A stretch of 64,000 nt of DNA. Source: Bradyrhizobium sp. CCBAU 051011 (GTDB lineage: Bacteria; Pseudomonadota; Alphaproteobacteria; Rhizobiales; Xanthobacteraceae). Of the stretch, positions 1 to 8,680 are shown piece by piece; position 1 is the first letter of the stretch, and every line of letters begins with the position of its first letter. A model generated the notes under the pieces. That model ran no database searches, was not told the origin of the DNA, and was given only the letters and a program-made list of their open reading frames with translations. Position numbers and translations under genes: made by a program. The stretch spans positions 62,001 through 126,000 of the forward strand of contig NZ_CP022222.1 of the NCBI RefSeq assembly GCF_009930815.1, written 5' to 3'.

Positions 1-4
1 TTGT

Positions 5-1036
5 CTATGCTGCTGGCAGCAATCTTGGCTCTTTGAACTGCTCTCCGCGTACCATCATGGCCCAGGCCATGCGCGCGATTTTATTGGCAAGCGCCACGGC
101 GGCGACCTTGATCGGCCGGCGCTCCATAATATGCGCAAGCCAGAGGCGCCGCGTGCCATGCTGCCGCGCGTATCGGATAACGGCCATGGCGCCCGTGACG
201 AGCAGCCATCGCAAATATCGATTTCCCTGCTTTGAGATTCTACCCAGACGTTCCTTGCCGCCGGTCGAATGCTGCTTGGGAACAAGCCCGATCCAGGCCG
301 CCAGGCTTCGTCCGGACGAGAACTCTTTCCAATCACCGACTTCTGAGACCAGGGCGGTGGCGACGATGGGACCAACGCCTGGGATCTGCTCGAGCCGGCG
401 GCTTTCTTCGCTTGAACGATGCCAGGCATGGATGCGCTTCTCGATAGCTCCGATCTCAGCTGCGATCGCGGCGTGTTGGCGGGCAAGAACCTCGAGGCTG
501 AACCGTGCGGCCGCGGGTATCCGACCATCCTTCTCGTCAGCAATGATCTTGAACAGCTCGGCTGTGCCGTTGCGCCCCTTTGCCGAGATAATGCCGAGCT
601 CGGCCAAGTGACCGCGGATCGCGTTCGACAGCATCGTTCGCTGACGGACCAGTAGCTGTCGGCTGCGATGCAGCATCAGGCCTGATTGTTGCTGCTCGCT
701 TTTGGTCGGCACAAAACGCATCGACGGACGTGTCACTGCCTCGCAGATCGCCGCAGCATCATTAGCGTCGTTCTTACTGCGCTTGAGATAGGCCTTCACA
801 TAACTGGGCGGCATCAGCCGCACCGTATGGCCGAGCGCCCGGAGCTCACGGCTCCAATGATGGGCACTTGGGCAAGCTTCAATGCCAACAACGCAAGCCG
901 GCAAAGTCGAGAAGAACTCCAGCACCTTGGCGCGGCTCACACGCTTGCGGATCACAACCGCGCCATCAACATCTGCGCCGTGAACCTGGAAGACTGACTT
1001 CGCAATATCGAGACCAATCGTGCTAACCTCGCCCAT
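5..1036 (-). CDS. IS110-family transposase
   Basis: Full-length 343-aa transposase. The N-terminal RuvC-like DEDD domain shows D10 in GLDIAKS, E53 in GIEAC and the KNDANDA motif with D90 and D93. The C-terminal Transposase_20 part has the helix-hairpin-helix IPGVGP near residue 218 and S257 in KQHSTGG, the serine conserved in this family. IS110 enzymes move circular intermediates and are guided by a bridge RNA encoded in the element's noncoding end. The frame is intact, so the element may be active. The 3' end lies at the window edge, so the element's other terminus cannot be seen. Confidence 0.93.
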   Translation of the reverse strand: MGEVSTIGLDIAKSVFQVHGADVDGAVVIRKRVSRAKVLEFFSTLPACVVGIEACPSAHHWSRELRALGHTVRLMPPSYVKAYLKRSKNDANDAAAICEAVTRPSMRFVPTKSEQQQSGLMLHRSRQLLVRQRTMLSNAIRGHLAELGIISAKGRNGTAELFKIIADEKDGRIPAAARFSLEVLARQHAAIAAEIGAIEKRIHAWHRSSEESRRLEQIPGVGPIVATALVSEVGDWKEFSSGRSLAAWIGLVPKQHSTGGKERLGRISKQGNRYLRWLLVTGAMAVIRYARQHGTRRLWLAHIMERRPIKVAAVALANKIARMAWAMMVRGEQFKEPRLLPAA

Positions 1037-1180
1037 GGACGGCTCCCCTCAAAGTGGTTTGCTTCAACGCAACCACCCCTATGGCACTTCGATGCCGCAG
1101 AGTGGGCGCCGTCCACAGCATCATTCGCGTCGGTTTGGCGGCGTACCGATGACTTCCGGTCTACCCCTATAAACAGGCCA
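1037..1180 (-). ncRNA. Candidate bridge-RNA region of the IS110 element
   Basis: About 145 nt of noncoding DNA lie directly 5' of the transposase start. In the IS110 group the bridge RNA is encoded in this position. A possible stem-loop sits at 1056-1074 (GGTTTGC and GCAACC flanking TTCAAC). The position follows known family architecture; the RNA itself, its loops and the element end are inferred and not demonstrated. Confidence 0.25.
1134..1177. repeat. 44-bp repeat, copy 1 (second copy at 62257)
   Basis: This segment shares almost its full length with 62257-62300. The common core is CGTACCGAYGACTTCCG followed by STCTACCCC and TATAAACAG. It lies between the IS110 gene and the tandem repeat, about 61 kb from its partner and in the same orientation. 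Function unknown. Confidence 0.6.
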
Positions 1181-1181
1181 T

Positions 1182-1223
1182 GCGAGACTGATCCATTCCC
1201 GGGCGAGACTGATCCATTCCCGG
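1182..1223. repeat. Two perfect 21-bp tandem repeats
   Basis: Two identical adjacent 21-bp units begin at 1182 and 1203, each containing GACTGATCCATTCCCGG. Reiterated GGAATGGATCA-like units are typical of IS21-family ends, so this may be an orphan terminus. That link is an inference; no IstA/IstB reading frame is present. Confidence 0.6.
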
Positions 1224-1296
1224 CGCTCCAGGCCATTGGCTGGGACTGCGAGCTTCATGGCCGCTTCCGCTTGGCTCTCAGGTCGTAATGCGCTGC

Positions 1297-1680
1297 CTAG
1301 CGTAATAGGCCACCTCGCGACTCGCAGTACTCGGGTGTCCCGTAATACTGGTGGGTGCGCGTTTCCCAGTCTCGATCCTGCCACGAGTCATCACTGAACT
1401 CAGGCGCGTCCCTCAACTGTTGCTCGGTGATATTTGTTCGGAAACCACCAAGCGACGTATCATATGTCAGAGCGCCCCAGGGTATGGGATAATGGCTGTG
1501 GCCTAACCCAACAAATCCGCCAAAACTCATGACGGCATAGGCTACGCGACCTGACACCTTGTCGATAATGAGATGATCTATCTCACCGATGTTCTTTCCA
1601 CCTGCCCCATAAACCTCGGTTCCCTGAATGTCTTCGCTTGAGATGCATTGATGATCCGGATGGGCTGTCGCACCGGCCAT
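1297..1680 (-). CDS. PRC-barrel domain protein
   Basis: 127-aa soluble protein. A PRC-barrel-like core covers roughly residues 18-75 (GTEVYG, GEIDHLIIDK, GRVAYAVMSFGGFVGLG, HYPIPW). Such domains occur in ribosome-maturation and photosystem H-subunit proteins and in many short stress-related proteins of rhizobia. The start at 1680 is chosen because GAGGGA lies a few bases upstream; an ATG at 1695 is possible. It stands alone, with no partner gene visible. Confidence 0.8.
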   Translation of the reverse strand: MAGATAHPDHQCISSEDIQGTEVYGAGGKNIGEIDHLIIDKVSGRVAYAVMSFGGFVGLGHSHYPIPWGALTYDTSLGGFRTNITEQQLRDAPEFSDDSWQDRDWETRTHQYYGTPEYCESRGGLLR

Positions 1681-1808
1681 GGCTTCGTCCCTCAATAGTA
1701 AGTTTGTCGCCTTAACTCGGCAGCTACCGGGTCGTTCCTAGGCGCTCCGGACAACAATTTCACAAAGCAATTCTGGAAATCCGATTTAGGGCCCGCGACC
1801 GTTGTGCG

Positions 1809-1878
1809 CCGTGGGACGAGGCGAAGGACGTTGCAGCGACCGCTGCCAGACAAAGTAATGGAGTTGGTGGCACGCGTG
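1809..1878 (+). pseudogene. SRAP (YedK/HMCES-like) peptidase fragment, remnant 1 of 3
   Basis: The + strand encodes PWDEAK and, after a one-base shift, LQRPLPDKVMELVAR. This is the C-terminal segment of the SOS-response-associated peptidase family and matches the same segment in the remnants at 7291-7811 and 61845-62222. Nothing of the catalytic N-terminus (Cys2) is present. Dead fragment. Confidence 0.55.
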
Positions 1879-2002
1879 CTGGCCGCGCGTTCGGGCACAC
1901 GAGCGGCGTCTTCCGATTGGAATGTTCTTCTCTTGAAAGTCCGCCAAGTCGGTCGGATACTGGTCGGGGTCCTTGGCTGCCATAAATCTGAGGAGGACGA
2001 TC

Positions 2003-2224
2003 ATGGCGATCCAGATCGTGATGGACCGCACCGGCGACAGCCGTCACCCTTTTGACTCCCACGACGTAGAGGAAGTGGCGAAGGCGGAGCAGCGGTTCTA
2101 TGAGCTGACAAGGGCCGGCTTCACCGCCGCGATTCGGACGGGTTCAGGTCAGACCTCGCAGATCCGATCGTTCGATCCCACTGCGGAAGAGACCCTCTTC
2201 TTCCCCAGGTTGGTCGGCGGTTAG
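2003..2224 (+). CDS. Short conserved hypothetical protein
   Basis: 73-aa protein starting MAIQIVMDRTGDSRH. The start is supported by a perfect AGGAGG at 1991-1996, six bases upstream. The middle (EVAKAEQRFYELTRAGFTA) is probably helical; no catalytic motif is visible. It is followed after six bases by the 2231 gene, which suggests a two-gene unit. Function unknown. Confidence 0.65.
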   Translation: MAIQIVMDRTGDSRHPFDSHDVEEVAKAEQRFYELTRAGFTAAIRTGSGQTSQIRSFDPTAEETLFFPRLVGG

Positions 2225-2230
2225 CTGGCC

Positions 2231-2653
2231 ATGTTCGGTTTTCGACCGTTGCCGCCGGGCGCCCGCTCCCGCATGAGAGCAACGCGAACCCTCTTCCTAA
2301 GGCACGGCGCCGAAAGCACGCCAGAGGGACGTTCGCTGCTGGTCTTGCGGAGATGGCTATCGCCCGCGCAGCGGGAGCAGTTCACCAAGGGAGGCTACTT
2401 CGAAGTCTTCGGAAGCGACAGCGGAAAGCGGTACAGGATTCACGCAGGGGCCTCGGTGAACGTGTGCGAGATCGACGAACGAGGTCGCCTGCAGGAGGGG
2501 TTGTGTTTCATGCCTATCGGCGCGCTGCCGATCGGAGACGTCATGCTTGCCCAGAAGATCGCGCTGGAGACATGCGAGGACAAGGCGCGCGCCGTGGCCC
2601 GCAGGTTCACTCCGAACGGTTTCCATTTCAGACAAAGCCGACCTCTCGGCTGA
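2231..2653 (+). CDS. Hypothetical protein, probably phage- or island-borne
   Basis: 140-aa basic protein, likely co-transcribed with the 2003 gene. The central part (WLSPAQREQFTKGGYFEVFGSDSGKRYRI) and a following Cys (VNVCEIDERG) look like a compact alpha/beta fold. I do not recognise a catalytic site. An internal ATG at 2273 is an alternative start. Confidence 0.6.
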   Translation: MFGFRPLPPGARSRMRATRTLFLRHGAESTPEGRSLLVLRRWLSPAQREQFTKGGYFEVFGSDSGKRYRIHAGASVNVCEIDERGRLQEGLCFMPIGALPIGDVMLAQKIALETCEDKARAVARRFTPNGFHFRQSRPLG

Positions 2654-2968
2654 CGCGGCGGACCGCCCCTCCTCCCGCTTCCCGCACAAGTTACTGCTTT
2701 TAACGGATTTTCCTGCCGAATGTTGCGCGAACTACGGTCCTAACCCACGATTGCTTCAACCCGGCGCAACCCTACTGGACGGTAGAATAGATCGTCCGCT
2801 GCTCGGAGCGCACTGGTTTGCCCGCTTCCGCCGCCCGCCGCGCCCCGGCGTCCCCACGGCTAGCGCGAAGATCGCCTGGAACGGCAGAGATGGCGATCTC
2901 CAGCAGGACATCCTCGCTTGCTTGCCAGGTGTCGTGCGGATCGAGTTCATTGTCCGGGAGTCGGCATC

Positions 2969-3237
2969 ATGACCGCGGCCACCGCAAGACAGGTGCGAAC
3001 CGCCGGCCAGGAAATCAAACTGCCGTTCGGCAAGGATAAGCCGTGACCGAAACCACCGACCTGACGCGCCGCCTATTCGACCACGTCACTACTATCGGCA
3101 CGCTCGACTTGCGCGGCTGGTGCGATTTCAAGCGTGAGCACCACGTCGAGCCGCAACAGATCGAGCCGGTGCTGGTCGATGTGATCGGCCACCTGTGCCG
3201 GCTATGGCCGACGTCACGGCCGAGGCGAACCGATTGA
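2969..3237 (+). other. Chain of two overlapping mini-ORFs
   Basis: An upstream reading frame ends at 2972 and overlaps by ATGA an ORF at 2969-3046 (25 aa, MTAATARQVRTAGQ...). That ORF in turn overlaps by GTGA an ORF at 3043-3237 (64 aa, GTG start, TETTDLTRRLFDHV). Stop/start overlaps of this type suggest translational coupling of small genes. Neither protein is recognised, and chance overlap cannot be excluded. Confidence 0.3.
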
Positions 3238-3344
3238 GCCACGCGCTATCGCGGCGCGGCGGTTGACGACCGAATGACGGGGGGCGGTTCCAAAATCCGG
3301 CCCTCGGCACCCCGAGCGGCGGCGGGCCATTTCCGCATGTTTAT

Positions 3345-3875
3345 TTAGAATTTTGTCGCCAATTTCGTCCAACCGGCAGGGGACCCTCGGCAACCCCGAC
3401 TGAAACCTCTGTTAACCCGATGTGGACCGCGATCGGATTGCGGACCGCTATCATATCGCGCCATCCGCAGATGGTGCTGGCAATAGGGAAGCCCCGGCAT
3501 CGCGGCGTCGCCGCAGAATAGCGCCGCGGCCTGGCGTACGTCGCCGAGCGGCCAGCGGCATTGGCCGTTATCGAGTTCGAGCAGCGAGCAGCGCCGCATT
3601 TCCGGCTGCGGCACGGTGGCATCCACCGGTGGCATCGGCTTTGCCGGAATGATCGATGTGACCGTTGTCGTGGCGCAACCCGGCCGCATCCGCACCGGTT
3701 TCACCTCGAAGTGCTTTTGCACGCCGACTGGCAACAATTTACCGCGGCGCAGCCGCATTGCCTTTCCGCATATCGACGCGCGCGAGCGGTTCAACCGTCG
3801 CGAGATTTGCGCGGCGGATGCGGTCGGCCAAAAGCTAATGAGTAGGGAAATTTCCTGGGTGGTCCAAGGCATCAT
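3345..3875 (-). CDS. GcrA-family cell-cycle regulator-like protein
   Basis: About 176 aa. The N-terminus (MPWTTQEISLLISFW, AAQISRRLNRSRASICGKAMRLR) matches the GcrA DNA-binding helix-turn-helix. The C-terminus (CRWPLGD, FCGD, LPYCQHH) matches the GcrA zinc-like cluster. GcrA binds methylated GANTC promoter sites with sigma-70 in alphaproteobacteria. The start is set at 3875 by GGCGAGG eight bases upstream, although the frame stays open to 4280. Because it sits in a phage-like remnant region it is probably an accessory copy and not the chromosomal master regulator. Confidence 0.8.
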   Translation of the reverse strand: MMPWTTQEISLLISFWPTASAAQISRRLNRSRASICGKAMRLRRGKLLPVGVQKHFEVKPVRMRPGCATTTVTSIIPAKPMPPVDATVPQPEMRRCSLLELDNGQCRWPLGDVRQAAALFCGDAAMPGLPYCQHHLRMARYDSGPQSDRGPHRVNRGFSRGCRGSPAGWTKLATKF

Positions 3876-4237
3876 TCGGGAACCTCGCCAAAAGTATCGT
3901 GGTGCTCCGACGAGATGCGCGCGCTCGGTCAAGGGCCCGGGGCTGGCGATTTGAACCAATGCGGTTTTCTCGCCGGAGACGCGCACACTATGAAAATCAA
4001 AACGCCGTTGGGAAAGCCGGCAGTCTGAATGTACCAATTTTGGTAGTCGTCGGTGGAACGGTTTTCTAACCTTGATCGAGTGATCGCAGCGATCCCGAGG
4101 GCGGCCACCGGCGGCGCGCGTGACGTTCGGGTGGATCAGCCCGTGCGGGCCGCGCTCAATGGCGCTATCAATTCTGCGGGCTATTGGCGCGACCAAGCCA
4201 TGGTCGACGCGGTCACGCAGATCGCGCTGCACCTGGA
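3876..4237. other. Intergenic stretch with an ambiguous + strand ORF
   Basis: A + strand frame runs from GTG 4053 to 4394. It starts with a segment (LDRVIAA) that resembles the mini-ORF at 4603 in the same frame, which hints at an old duplicated coding start. It overlaps the minus-strand gene at 4238-4552, so at most one of the two is real over that part. Confidence 0.25.
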
Positions 4238-4552
4238 TCAATTCGCCGAACCGGGGGGTGGTGCTGGCCATGGTCGGCACGTCGCCAGCGCTGCCCGGTT
4301 TTGCTCAACCGTCATGCCCGCTTTGCTGACCGCCACCAGCATTGCCATCGCACTGAGCACGACCACGAACCCCTCGGTCGTGGCGACCAAATAGGCCGGT
4401 GAAGCATTCTCCCGAAAAGCTTGTTCGATTTCGAACAGGTTCGTTCCTGGGCTTGCCACCAGCACCTCTGCGACAACGGTGTTGATAACGCCGACATCCC
4501 GGGTGCGGCCGGCTAGCAACACGGCGTGGCGATGTTGCTCGGAAAGGGGCAT
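4238..4552 (-). CDS. Hypothetical protein
   Basis: 104 aa with a regular pattern: an N-terminal helix (MPLSEQHRHAVLLAGR), FEIEQAFRENASPAYLVATTEG and a hydrophobic stretch VVVLSAMAMLVAV near residue 63. It reads like a small phage or island protein. No strong ribosome-binding site precedes it. The opposing frame at 4053-4394 overlaps it; this one looks more protein-like. Confidence 0.45.
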   Translation of the reverse strand: MPLSEQHRHAVLLAGRTRDVGVINTVVAEVLVASPGTNLFEIEQAFRENASPAYLVATTEGFVVVLSAMAMLVAVSKAGMTVEQNRAALATCRPWPAPPPGSAN

Positions 4553-4602
4553 TGGCGTTTCACCATTCTGGGCGGCTGTCAGAACTGGCGGGTTGACGCT
4601 GG

Positions 4603-4683
4603 ATGGCGACGGTTCTTGACCTTGATCCAGTGATCGCAGCGACCGCCGCGAAGGCGCTCGCAGAGGGAACCAGTTCCTGTTGA
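4603..4683 (+). other. 26-aa mini-ORF related to the frame start at 4053
   Basis: ATG at 4603 encodes MATVLDLDPVIAATAAKALA and stops after SSC. The DNA matches about 40 bp at 4053-4095 in the same reading frame (core GTGATCGCAGCGA). Perhaps the left-over start of a truncated gene. Confidence 0.25.
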
Positions 4684-4751
4684 TTTTCCGTTTTTCCTGC
4701 GCCGGGCCTGAACGTACGCTAATCGAACAGGTCCGCGCGATCCGCCAGGCG

Positions 4752-5051
4752 TCAATTGCGCTCGCGCTGATCGTCAGGATACCACGGCTCGCCGTCGTCT
4801 TTCGTCGTGAGCTTGCTGCGGCGCAGCCGCACCAGATGGCCGCGCTTGTACGGATAGCCGCGTTGCTCCGAGCATGGCTTGCAACGCATGCGTTGTTCCA
4901 GTTGCCAGATCGGCGTCGCCGCTGGCCGACGAATGATGGTTAGATCAACCGCACTGTGGGTGCCGCAGCCGTCGCATTTCACGTCCAGATAGCGATAACC
5001 GGCGTTGAGTGCGTCGCCGAGCAATGGCGAGGGCTGCGCCGGGGCGGCCAT
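4752..5051 (-). CDS. Zinc-ribbon hypothetical protein
   Basis: 99-aa protein with two cysteine pairs, CDGC near residue 26 and CKPC near residue 57, spaced as in a zinc ribbon. The fold is followed by a basic tail (RGHLVRLRRSK). Proteins of this layout are common as unnamed genes in rhizobial genomes and phages. It is probably a nucleic-acid-binding accessory protein, but the function is unknown. Confidence 0.55.
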   Translation of the reverse strand: MAAPAQPSPLLGDALNAGYRYLDVKCDGCGTHSAVDLTIIRRPAATPIWQLEQRMRCKPCSEQRGYPYKRGHLVRLRRSKLTTKDDGEPWYPDDQRERN

Positions 5052-5272
5052 AGCCTTTCATGCGCAAATTCCAGGCCTCGCAGGCGCCACATCGGCGCCC
5101 TTGCGCGCTTCCCCGGCGCGTTGCTCGGCCTCGACGGTCGCGCTGAACAGACGTTCTTTCGAGACTGAACCCATCCGCTATTGTTGCGCACCGCGGCTGG
5201 CAAATCCACGGGGCGAGATGCCGGTGCCGGCGCAGCCGGCGCGCAAGCGGTTGGTCAAGGGCCGTAGGGAGT

Positions 5273-6093
5273 TTATTGAAACTCGGCCTTGATCCAGCGT
5301 GTTGCGGAACGGACGGCCAAAAACCACAGGCCCAACAAGTTGACGACACCGAATGCGATAAGGGCAAACACCAGCCAAATGCCCATGGTCGGAAAATAAA
5401 TCGCCCAATATGAATTCTCGGACAATGCTGGCGCAGGTTGGTTCATAGCATCCCGGATTTCATCGACGCGCGTAAGAAACTTGCCGTCAGAACAGCCTGC
5501 GCGGCCAATATCAATCAAGCCAAATTCGTTTGTGTAGGCGGTCATATCCTTGCCGAGAAATTGGCTACCACATCGGAGGCCTTTCCATATTCTCGTGTCC
5601 TCCGTCCAACTTTTGATGACCCGGTCTTGCTCCTTGAAGGCTTCAAGATGGCTCGCCACGCCACCGACAATTGCCACCGGGATTGCGGCGACGACCGAAT
5701 TCTCAACATCCCGCGAACGATGTTCATAGGGACACGAGCCGTAATACTGCGAGGGCGTCACCTTTCCGCCGATCAGTGTGTGTCGGCTGTGAACGGATGA
5801 GCCGTCTTTGGCTATGGTAGTGGTCTGGACCGCGCCGCTGCCCAGCTTTTCTTGAAACGTTATGCCCTGGCTACCGCCCACGGCCTCGACATCGGACATT
5901 CCGGCATTGCCGATTATAACGGCCTTTCGGGTGACTGTGTCCAACGCAAATTTCGAGCGCAAAATTATCGGCTGATACTCCGGAGGGCGTGGCCATCCGA
6001 ATAGCTGCAATTCCATCGAAGTGTTTCACTGTGTGCCAAATGCGGCACGACGATAGCCATGGCTGCGATAGCCAACTTGGACTTGGTCCCCAC
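5273..6093 (-). pseudogene. Frameshifted secreted/membrane hypothetical protein
   Basis: GTG at 6093 opens a frame with a good signal peptide (GTKSKLAIAAMAIVV...AHSETLRWNC) that hits TAA near 5965. The rest of the protein continues in other frames. ATPSGVSADNFALE is in a second frame. From about 5950 a long third frame runs to 5273 (FALDTVTRKAVIIGNAG, VQTTTIAKDGSSVHSRH, then a C-terminal membrane span WAIYFPTMGIWLVFALIAFGVV). This needs two small indels. The downstream frame alone (ATG 6016) would lack the export signal, so the gene is probably dead unless these are sequencing errors. Confidence 0.6.
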
Positions 6094-6654
6094 CTCAACC
6101 CCCCGCTTCCCTTCATCAAATTACGCAGTTCCCTGCGATCACGCCAGACTTTCATGATCGAACTCGGTGTACTGCACTCGGTGGGGTGGTTTCGTCGCAT
6201 GCCGGCATCGCGCAGCACCTCGGACTTAGGTTTGATGGCGTTACCTAAGTTCGCGCCTTTATTTTTCGGATTAGTCGAGTGCTTGCTCATATCAAGCGCT
6301 AAACGCCGAAGCCTGACTTGCATCGCCTGTGAACAGTCCGCGCGCGATAATGCCACGGCTCGCATCGCTGGCGAACCGGTGATTTCGACGCCGATGTTGA
6401 AACACGTCATGGCCCCTCCAATCGGCACGGCCGTTTGCAGGCATTGGCCACTTGCAAAACAGACCACCGCGCAAAGCCCGGCGTCTTAGAGGGACCGCCG
6501 GGCGATGCGCAAATATTTACTCTGGTGCTGGAACGAGAACATTGAACCGGTAAAAATGGCAATGTCGGTTCGCTTTACGACTCTATGTAAGGGATTTCTA
6601 TCGGAGCCCGTCGCGCCCGTTCGCTCCCGCCATGCTGCGGCCGCCGAGCAATCG
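6094..6654. other. 560-bp stretch without a convincing gene
   Basis: A minus frame from ATG 6290 (MSKHSTNPKNKG) stays open but has no ribosome-binding site and runs into the pseudogene. Nothing else is recognisable here. Confidence 0.3.
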
Positions 6655-6858
6655 TTATCGGGTATGGAACGCCAGTAAAGCTCCGAGAGAAAACAGCAAC
6701 ATCGAAGCGGCCAGTGATGTCGCAAGGATGGTAGCGTGGGTCGGTTTTGGATTTCGGAAGGCAAATCGCTGGATCAGGTAGCCCGCAAGTAGCCAAATTG
6801 CGGTGCCGGCGGCGAGTGTTGCGCCGCCAATTGCGGCCTCCACGACCCCATCGTTCAT
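6655..6858 (-). CDS. Small two-span membrane protein
   Basis: 67 aa with two hydrophobic segments, about residues 8-30 (AAIGGATLAAGTAIWLLAGYL) and 43-64 (ATILATSLAASMLLFSLGALL), joined by a basic loop RFAFRNPKP. A perfect GGAGG six bases upstream fixes the start. Function unknown. Confidence 0.65.
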   Translation of the reverse strand: MNDGVVEAAIGGATLAAGTAIWLLAGYLIQRFAFRNPKPTHATILATSLAASMLLFSLGALLAFHTR

Positions 6859-7290
6859 ACCGATCCTCCATCAATGATTTAGCCGGATGCCATCCGGTGA
6901 TGAAAGCCCAATTGAACTCGGCGGCTGGACTGGTGTCGGTTCGATTTGTAACCGTCGCGCCCGGCTGTCCCCGGCTTTCGTAAAAGTGTTGTGCCGGCGC
7001 ATCAGGGTGATGCGATCAATCCTGCACCGGCCTCGGCGCGGGCTCGGCCAGGTGGTGCCATGCCCTGCCGCTGGCGGTCGTAGCGGCGTTTCAATCGCTC
7101 GCCAAATTCCTCGGCCGATTGGCAGCGCATCGCCAATCGGACCAGATAAGGAAACGACGGTGCGCGGGGGCCCCGCTGCCGGCGTCGCTCGGTGTCGCCT
7201 TCCGGCGTTCACATCTGCGCTACATGAAACCCGCACCCCGTCGAGCAACTGCGGCACAAGCGGCAGCGATACCGAGACATAGCGAACGCC
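6859..7290. other. 430-bp stretch without an intact gene
   Basis: The missing 5' half of the SRAP gene should lie here, but I could not find its N-terminal motif (MCxR or MCN) in any frame. The sequence is probably scrambled gene debris. Confidence 0.3.
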
Positions 7291-7811
7291 GTCGCCGAGC
7301 GCGAGTTCGTTCTGATGCGCTGCGGCATGCCGCCTCCTCCGCGGACCGGCGGCCCGCCCGTGACCAACATTCGCAATACCTCTTCGCCACACTGGCGCGG
7401 CTGGCTGAAGCCCGGAAATCCCCTGGTCCCGTTCAACAGCTTCGCGGAATACGCGCAGGAGCCGAACCCGGAGATTAAGAAAAAAGACGTCGTCTGGTTC
7501 GCGATCAACGATGATCGCCCCCTGACCTGCTTCGCGGGCATCTGGACCGAGTTCAGGGGCGACCGGGGGACGAAATCGAAACCGATTCCCGGCCCGCACA
7601 ACGTCTACGGCTTTCTCACCACTACGCCGAATGCTGTCGTCGAACCGATCCACCCGAAAGCCAAGCCGGTTATCCTGCTGACAGACGAGGAGCGCGACGT
7701 CTGAATTCGCGCTCCGTGGGACGAGACCAGGCGCTGCAGCGGCCGTTGCCGGACGATGCAATCAGGATCGTTGCGCGCGGTGTGGACAAGGAAGACAAGG
7801 CCGCCGCATGA
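7291..7811 (+). pseudogene. SRAP (YedK/HMCES-like) peptidase pseudogene, remnant 2 of 3
   Basis: Recognisable from FVLMRCGMPPPP through [50 protein letters not shown] and [22 protein letters not shown] proteins crosslink to abasic sites in single-stranded DNA through Cys2. The N-terminus with that Cys is missing. At 7702 the codon is TGA where remnant 3 has TGG (DVW), and about 30 nt later one base is missing relative to remnant 3 (gacgagaccagg versus gacgaagcgaag). The old stop overlaps the next start by ATGA. Confidence 0.8.
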
Positions 7812-8017
7812 AACACGCCACCGATCGCCCCTACGCCGACCCGGAAAAAGCCGCGCGTCGGATCCTTGAAATCGCCAACGCGGTCGAGCCACTTCAGGGC
7901 CGCATCCATATCGAAAAGATAAACGGTCCCTTCCTGTTCCGCGACGGCGGTAGCCCGGCCGAATACGGCGCAGGGCTCAAGCTCGCATCGCACCGCTGGC
8001 TAGTCGGGCGGGAATAG
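7808..8017 (+). CDS. Short conserved protein with [10 protein letters not shown] motif, C-terminally truncated
   Basis: 69 aa; shares [10 protein letters not shown] and PAEYGAGL with the gene at 16919-17122. The paralogue continues with RGWLELHESGTFVKLTQ, whereas this copy ends abruptly RWLVGRE, so the C-terminus has been lost. The ATGA overlap with the SRAP remnant suggests the two were an operon. Function unknown. Confidence 0.5.
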   Translation: MKHATDRPYADPEKAARRILEIANAVEPLQGRIHIEKINGPFLFRDGGSPAEYGAGLKLASHRWLVGRE

Positions 8018-8092
8018 CACGTACAGCACGAGCACGACCACCGCCACCGCGGTGATGACTTCCAAGACGATCGCAGCACTAGATCGCTGCAT
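8000..8092 (-). CDS. 30-aa single-span membrane protein
   Basis: ATG at 8092 encodes MQRSSAAIVLEVITAVAVVV and ends LYVLFPPD: a short polar start, one strongly hydrophobic helix and a short tail. It overlaps the 3' end of the 7808 gene on the other strand. The Shine-Dalgarno is weak, so the call rests mainly on composition. Confidence 0.35.
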   Translation of the reverse strand: MQRSSAAIVLEVITAVAVVVLVLYVLFPPD

Positions 8093-8132
8093 ACCGGAGG
8101 CCTGACCCACATCGAGCACGGGACTTGATGAA

Positions 8133-8320
8133 ATGGCTCTGGCGGGGCTTGGGGGCTAATGTGCCAGAGCCGTCCCTCAAGATGCACTCTTTCGAGCGCC
8201 GAATCATCATGCCGGGATAAAGCGGCAAAACCGTGTGAACGCTCGAACGTCAACTCAGCTGGTCAGCTGCGAAAAGTAGAAACAGACCAACATTTGTTAG
8301 TGCGTGCAGTCGAATCGGGG
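8133..8320. repeat. Interspersed noncoding repeat C, copy 1
   Basis: Nearly the same sequence occurs at 19121-19294. It starts with a 9-bp stem (GGCTCTGGC at 8135, GCCAGAGCC at 8163) around a G-rich loop. CACTCTTTCGAGCGCCGAA and a distal ACCAACATTTGTT follow. No conserved reading frame runs through both copies. It may be a mobile noncoding element or a structured RNA. Confidence 0.6.
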
Positions 8321-8402
8321 ACAGTCGTGTTGCCTCGAACTGTTCGCCTGATGATGGCGCTCCTTGCTTTGCGCGATCTGTTTCGCGACCCAACGCGGTA
8401 AC

Positions 8403-8428
8403 CAAAAGCCCGGCAAACGGGCCGGGCG
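8403..8428 (-). terminator. Rho-independent terminator
   Basis: On the minus strand GCCCGGCCCGTTTGCCGGGC is followed by TTTTGG. It would end transcription coming from the small genes at 8681 and beyond. Confidence 0.6.
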
Positions 8429-8680
8429 ATCGAAAGTAATTTTAGGTGTTGAAACGGGAGCATTCTATGCGTTCGCGGTTCAATGTGTCTGGGTTCAATG
8501 TGTCTGTCTGGTAGCTGACAATCCTGCGCTCGATTGCCGCTTCTTCCCGAAGTTCCGGCCACGGAAGCGCCTGCTCTGGGCCCAGCGCCGCGGGGCAAGA
8601 GGAGCACGGCGCTGGGCTTCCGGCAATGCTAGTCGATCGGAGAGACCCAGCAGCATCGCCGGAATGGCTCAACGCAATCC

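Noticed and set aside
4053..4394. 113-aa + strand frame opposite 4238-4552
   Set aside because: Only its first codons resemble another frame; the opposing ORF has a more protein-like pattern. Kept as ambiguous and not called as a gene.
8133..8171. Repeat C stem as a simple terminator
   Set aside because: There is no T run after the stem and similarity extends over 150 bp beyond it, so it is more than a terminator.
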